Position numbers and translations under genes: made by a program | From: DATKGN01 sp964385705 | GTDB taxonomy: Bacteria; Patescibacteriota; Microgenomatia; UBA10105; UBA927 | Assembly (NCBI GenBank): GCA_964385705.1 | Contig: CAYLQG010000059.1 | Span: 1 to 9,199 of the forward strand | Reading direction: 5' to 3' | DNA length: 9,199 nucleotides | Shown: positions 6,397 through 9,199 of the stretch, piece after piece | Layout: each line of letters starts with the position of its first letter | How positions within the stretch are numbered: position 1 is the first letter of the stretch | Notes under the pieces: generated by a model | Told to the model about the DNA's origin: nothing | Databases searched by the model: none | What the model saw: only the letters and a program-made list of their open reading frames with translations

Positions 6397-8424
6397 TTAG
6401 TCAGTAAGTGTTGCGATGAAGTCCCGCAACTTGGCCGCAAGTTCAAAGTTAAGCTCACGACTTGCTCCCCGCATCTCTTTGGTGAGTTTAATAACAAATT
6501 GCTTCTTATCCATAGGAGTGAGGGACTCAATATCCTTCTCTTCCATCCCGAGCATTGATTCCACAGTTTGCGCATGCTTTTTATCTTCTTGCCCCCGCTC
6601 AACAAGCTGATCCCGAATGGGTTTGTGAATGGACACCGGTGTTATGTTGTGGGCCTTATTGAATTCCAATTGGACCTTTCGCCTTCGCCCTACCTCCTCA
6701 ATAGCATAGGTCATTGAGTCCGTCATGCGGTCGGCATAGAGGATGACTTCACCCGCGACATGCCTTGATGCACGTCCCATTGTCTGTACAAGACTTGTCC
6801 GGCTCCGGAGGAACCCTTCTTTATCCGCATCAAGGATGGCGACAAGGGAAACTTCCGGTAGATCAAGCCCCTCCCGGAGGAGATTGACGCCGACAATGAC
6901 GTCGAACGTGCCTTTCCGGAGATCGTCGAGGATGTCTGAACGATCAAGCGTCTGTACATCCGAATGCAGATACTGTACGAGAATTCCTTTCTCTTTGAGA
7001 AATTCGGTCAGATCCTCGGCCATTTGCTTGGTAAGTGTCGACACGAGGGTCCGTTCATGAAGTGTAACCCTCTTTTGAATTTCTGCGAATAGATCGGGTA
7101 TTTGACTCCCAACCGGTCTCACTGAGACCTTGGGGTCAATAAGCCCCGTAGGGCGAACGAGCTGCTCCACAATGCCGTTGCCTGAAGTCTGCTTCGACGC
7201 TGCCTCATTTGCACGGCTCATCTCGTATTGGTCTGGGGTTGCCGATACGTATACAGTCTGCGGCATGAGCCGTGTAAATTCCTCAAACCGCATGGGGCGG
7301 TTATCGAGAGCCGCCGGAAGTCTGAATCCGTAATCGATAAGCGTCTGTTTCCGACTCCGGTCCCCGTTATACATACCCCGAATCTGAGGAATAGTCATAT
7401 GAGACTCGTCGATAACAAGAAGCCAGTCACGGCCTGCTGCAGCGTCAAAGTAGTCAAGAAGCGTAAACGGCGGATCACCGGATTTGCGGCCGTCGAAATA
7501 CCGGGAATAATTTTCTATTCCGTTCACATAGCCCATCTCCTGGATCATCTCGAGATCAAAATGGACCCGCTGGTCAAGCCGGTGCGCTTCTAATATTTTC
7601 CCTTGTTGTTTAAATTTCGCAAGTTGCTTGTCCAAGTCATCCTCAATCTCTTTAAAAACCTCTTTGTGGCTTTTGGGGTCCATCATGTAGTGTTTTGCGG
7701 GGTAAATAACCGTCCCCTCAAGATCCTGAATCTTTTCGCCGGTCAAGGGGTCAAGTTCTTCAAGTCCCGAGATGTACATGCCGTCAAGCACGATGCGTAT
7801 CGATGTGTCAAGATATGCCGGATAAAGATCAATGGCGTCACCCCTCACCCGGAACGTGCCACGCGTAAATCCAAAGTCGCTCCGTTCATATTGAAGCTGG
7901 ATAAGGCGCTCGAAAATACTTTCCCGTGTCACTTTTACCCCGCGTTTGAGTTCAAGAATGAAGCTGCCGTATTCTTTGGGAGAGCCGATGTTGTAAATAC
8001 AGGAGACGGAGGCGACCACAATGACATCTTTTCTCGTCAATAGATTTGTTGTTGCGGCAAGGCGCAGTTTGTCGATTTCTTCATTGATCTGTGTCTCTTT
8101 TTCGATATACGTGTCTGTCTGGGGCAAGTATGCTTCCGGTTGGTAATAATCGTAGTACGAAACGAAATAGGAGACTGCGTTATCGGGGAAAAAATCGCGG
8201 AATTCCTGATACAGCTGGGCCGCAAGCGTCTTGTTGTGCGAAATCACGAGCGTCGGCCGCTGAATCTTTTGAATCACATTGGCGATTGTGAAGGTTTTTC
8301 CGCTTCCGGTCACGCCCAATAGCACCTGTTCGCCAACCTTCTTCTTAAGGTTCTCGGTAAGTGCGGTGATAGCCTCAGGCTGATCTCCGGTCGGCACAAA
8401 CGATGATTTCAGGGAAAATTTCAT
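6397..8424 (-). CDS. uvrB: UvrB, excinuclease ABC subunit B
   Basis: UvrB receives DNA from UvrA, verifies the lesion by threading one strand behind its beta-hairpin, and recruits UvrC. The 675-residue product is complete and of normal length. Walker A is GVTGSGKT at 37-44. The tyrosine-rich beta-hairpin region is YYDYYQPEAYLPQTDTYIEKE at about 90-110 (the hairpin begins at about Y90). Motif II is the UvrB-typical DESH at 339-342, in the block that continues through PQIRGMYNGDRSRKQ. Motif III is SATP at 394-397. Motif V is LLREGLDLPEVSLVAILDADKEGF at about 515-538 (core REGLDLPEV). Motif VI is QTMGRASRHVAGE at 547-559. A C-terminal UVR motif at about 643-673 (MRGASRELNFELAAKLRDFI) binds UvrC and UvrA. 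Motif VI has SRH where many UvrB proteins have ARN, leaving the arginines R551 and R554 intact. It is the first gene of the minus-strand cluster and diverges from lexA. The sequence before the ATG (GAAAGACTTTT) offers only a weak ribosome-binding match. Confidence 0.98.
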   Translation of the reverse strand: MKFSLKSSFVPTGDQPEAITALTENLKKKVGEQVLLGVTGSGKTFTIANVIQKIQRPTLVISHNKTLAAQLYQEFRDFFPDNAVSYFVSYYDYYQPEAYLPQTDTYIEKETQINEEIDKLRLAATTNLLTRKDVIVVASVSCIYNIGSPKEYGSFILELKRGVKVTRESIFERLIQLQYERSDFGFTRGTFRVRGDAIDLYPAYLDTSIRIVLDGMYISGLEELDPLTGEKIQDLEGTVIYPAKHYMMDPKSHKEVFKEIEDDLDKQLAKFKQQGKILEAHRLDQRVHFDLEMIQEMGYVNGIENYSRYFDGRKSGDPPFTLLDYFDAAAGRDWLLVIDESHMTIPQIRGMYNGDRSRKQTLIDYGFRLPAALDNRPMRFEEFTRLMPQTVYVSATPDQYEMSRANEAASKQTSGNGIVEQLVRPTGLIDPKVSVRPVGSQIPDLFAEIQKRVTLHERTLVSTLTKQMAEDLTEFLKEKGILVQYLHSDVQTLDRSDILDDLRKGTFDVIVGVNLLREGLDLPEVSLVAILDADKEGFLRSRTSLVQTMGRASRHVAGEVILYADRMTDSMTYAIEEVGRRRKVQLEFNKAHNITPVSIHKPIRDQLVERGQEDKKHAQTVESMLGMEEKDIESLTPMDKKQFVIKLTKEMRGASRELNFELAAKLRDFIATLTD

Positions 8425-8478
8425 AAAAGTCTTTCGGTTTTATTTTAGTTTGATATAGAAATATTGCGATAGATGCCC

Positions 8479-8507
8479 TTGACAGTTCGGGTATATTTTG
8501 GAATACT
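8479..8507 (+). promoter_or_regulatory. Sigma-70-type promoter of lexA
   Basis: A perfect -35 TTGACA (8479-8484) is followed after 17 bp by AATACT (8502-8507), matching four of six bases of TATAAT. Initiation would be expected near 8514, giving a leader of about 25 bases. No Shine-Dalgarno motif lies in that leader. Confidence 0.6.
8491..8506. promoter_or_regulatory. Candidate LexA operator (GTAT-N8-ATAC)
   Basis: An inverted repeat GTAT-N8-ATAC lies between the -35 and -10 of the lexA promoter. Its geometry matches the E. coli SOS box layout CTGT-N8-ACAG but the half-sites differ, and no Bacillus-type GAAC-N4-GTTC box is present. The position is right for autorepression and the site is also close to the candidate uvrB promoters. 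Four-base arms can arise by chance in AT-rich DNA, so this is only a candidate. Confidence 0.25.
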
Positions 8508-8539
8508 GAGAATAATCATATCATATTTTCGGTTAACCT

Positions 8540-9163
8540 ATGCCAGCAACACTTTACAATAAAGAACGACAACTTCTAGAGTTTATCACACAATTTATTC
8601 AGCGCTACGGATACGCCCCGACGCTCAAAGAGATAGGCACAGCGCTCGGTATGAACTCTCCGGCCACAGTCCATGAACACATCGACCGCCTCCGTCAAAA
8701 GGGCTATATCAACAAGCTTGACGGCACGGCGCGCGGCCTTGAAATCGTTCAGGCCAACTACCGCTCCGGCAACGCAACAACTGCCGTCGAACTGCCGGTT
8801 CTCGGGTTTATCGCAGCGGGCAGTCCGCTTGAACCGTATACGGACCCGAATTTCTATATGTCCGTTGCCCCCGGCATGATTTCATCCAATAAACCGAGCT
8901 ATATTCTCCAGGTAAAAGGCACATCGATGATCGATGACGGCATTATGGACGGAGACTACGTTGTCATACAGCACCAGCAGGATGCCCAAAACGGCGATAT
9001 CGTCGTTGCACTCCTCCCAAACGGTCTCGCCACCCTCAAACGCATTTATTTCGAGAAGGACCGCATCAAGCTCATGCCCGCAAACGCCACCATGTCTCCC
9101 ATATTTACCACGCATGTGAAAATCCAGGGCAAAGTTGTTGGCCTGATCCGCAAATTTGTATAG
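8540..9163 (+). CDS. lexA: LexA, SOS transcriptional repressor with self-cleaving S24 domain
   Basis: LexA represses DNA-damage genes; RecA filaments on single-stranded DNA stimulate its self-cleavage and so release them. The 207-residue product has an N-terminal winged helix at about 1-70, with the HTH APTLKEIGTALGMNSPATV at 26-44 and the following EHIDRLRQKGYI. The C-terminal S24 domain has the Ala93-Gly94 scissile bond in LGFIAAGSPLEP, the nucleophile Ser129 in VKGTSMIDDGIMDGD and the general base Lys167 in ATLKRIY. All elements needed for autocleavage are present, and the length matches typical LexA (about 200 residues). The start is supported by the usual distance from the N-terminus to the first helix. 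No Shine-Dalgarno motif precedes it; the ATG directly follows TTTCGGTTAACCT. Its divergence from uvrB suggests it controls itself and the repair cluster. Confidence 0.97.
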   Translation: MPATLYNKERQLLEFITQFIQRYGYAPTLKEIGTALGMNSPATVHEHIDRLRQKGYINKLDGTARGLEIVQANYRSGNATTAVELPVLGFIAAGSPLEPYTDPNFYMSVAPGMISSNKPSYILQVKGTSMIDDGIMDGDYVVIQHQQDAQNGDIVVALLPNGLATLKRIYFEKDRIKLMPANATMSPIFTTHVKIQGKVVGLIRKFV

Positions 9164-9199
9164 ATGAAATGCGGATGCAATGGTCAGCATTATAGTCCT
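9164..9199 (+). CDS. Possible start of a further ORF directly after lexA (12 codons, runs off the window)
   Basis: An ATG follows the lexA TAG with no spacer, and the frame stays open for 12 codons to the edge (MKCGCNGQHYSP, with a C-x-C pair). The tight junction would suit an operon, but 36 bases are too few to tell a gene from chance, and no ribosome binding motif beyond lexA coding sequence is evident. I do not recognise it. Confidence 0.15.
   Translation, partial: MKCGCNGQHYSP

Larger units (their letters stand above)
8425..8539. promoter_or_regulatory. Divergent uvrB/lexA promoter region
   Basis: This AT-rich 115-bp spacer separates the two head-to-head start codons and must hold both promoters. 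The lexA promoter is fairly clear (see 8479-8507). For uvrB the best minus-strand -10 candidates are two overlapping TATGAT hexamers at 8525-8520 and 8520-8515, and TAAAAT at 8447-8442. None has a convincing -35, so the uvrB promoter is not settled. The octamer TTTCGGTT occurs twice in direct orientation, at 8432-8439 and 8527-8534, close to each start codon. An 8-bp palindrome GGTTAACC (8531-8538) abuts the lexA ATG. A LexA operator is expected in this spacer on general grounds. Confidence 0.6.

Noticed and set aside
7603..8043. 146-codon plus-strand open frame inside uvrB
   Set aside because: It is wholly antisense to conserved UvrB motifs and has no ribosome site or recognisable family.
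8882..9190. 102-codon minus-strand open frame opposite lexA
   Set aside because: It overlaps the conserved LexA catalytic domain on the other strand. A TATAAT-like hexamer precedes it, but nothing else supports it.

Overview
The window carries a compact bacterial nucleotide-excision-repair cluster on the minus strand, with the SOS repressor gene lexA divergent from it at the right end. Reading along the minus strand from about 8424 down to 1, the order is uvrB, uvrA, a secreted transglutaminase-like protein, a short uvrC, and the first 57 codons of a small membrane protein that resembles the phage-holin-IV/YvlD family and runs off the left edge. lexA (8540-9163) reads rightward from a 115-bp region shared with uvrB. 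Apart from the 99-bp uvrB-uvrA spacer and the 115-bp uvrB-lexA spacer, almost every base is coding. No tRNA, rRNA, CRISPR array, insertion sequence or other mobile element is visible.

The standard code fits every gene. Base composition is moderate. Most genes lack a clear Shine-Dalgarno motif, spacers are tiny or negative, and UvrC lacks the usual C-terminal helix-hairpin-helix domain. The operon also contains a one-TM transglutaminase-like protein of a type I associate from memory with Candidate Phyla Radiation (Patescibacteria, perhaps Microgenomates) genomes. A CPR-type bacterium is therefore my best guess. It is an inference from gene style and cannot be proved from the sequence alone.

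How the genes work together: UvrA (damage recognition, double ABC ATPase) loads UvrB (damage verification, helicase fold), and UvrC (GIY-YIG plus RNase H-like nuclease) makes the two incisions. LexA would normally repress such genes until DNA damage activates its self-cleavage, and its position head to head with uvrB makes coordinated SOS control plausible. The transglutaminase-like protein faces the outside of the cell and has no obvious role in repair, yet it lies 6 bp after uvrA and overlaps uvrC by 19 bp, so it is probably co-transcribed with them.

The most notable non-coding structure is the uvrB-uvrA spacer. It holds a GC-rich hairpin with a short T-run, a near-perfect palindrome, and a degenerate 8-bp tandem repeat ending at the uvrA ribosome binding site. 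I found no clearly new biological system. The best leads are that spacer, the short UvrC, the transglutaminase-like gene embedded in the repair operon, and a lexA operator that fits neither the E. coli nor the Bacillus consensus.
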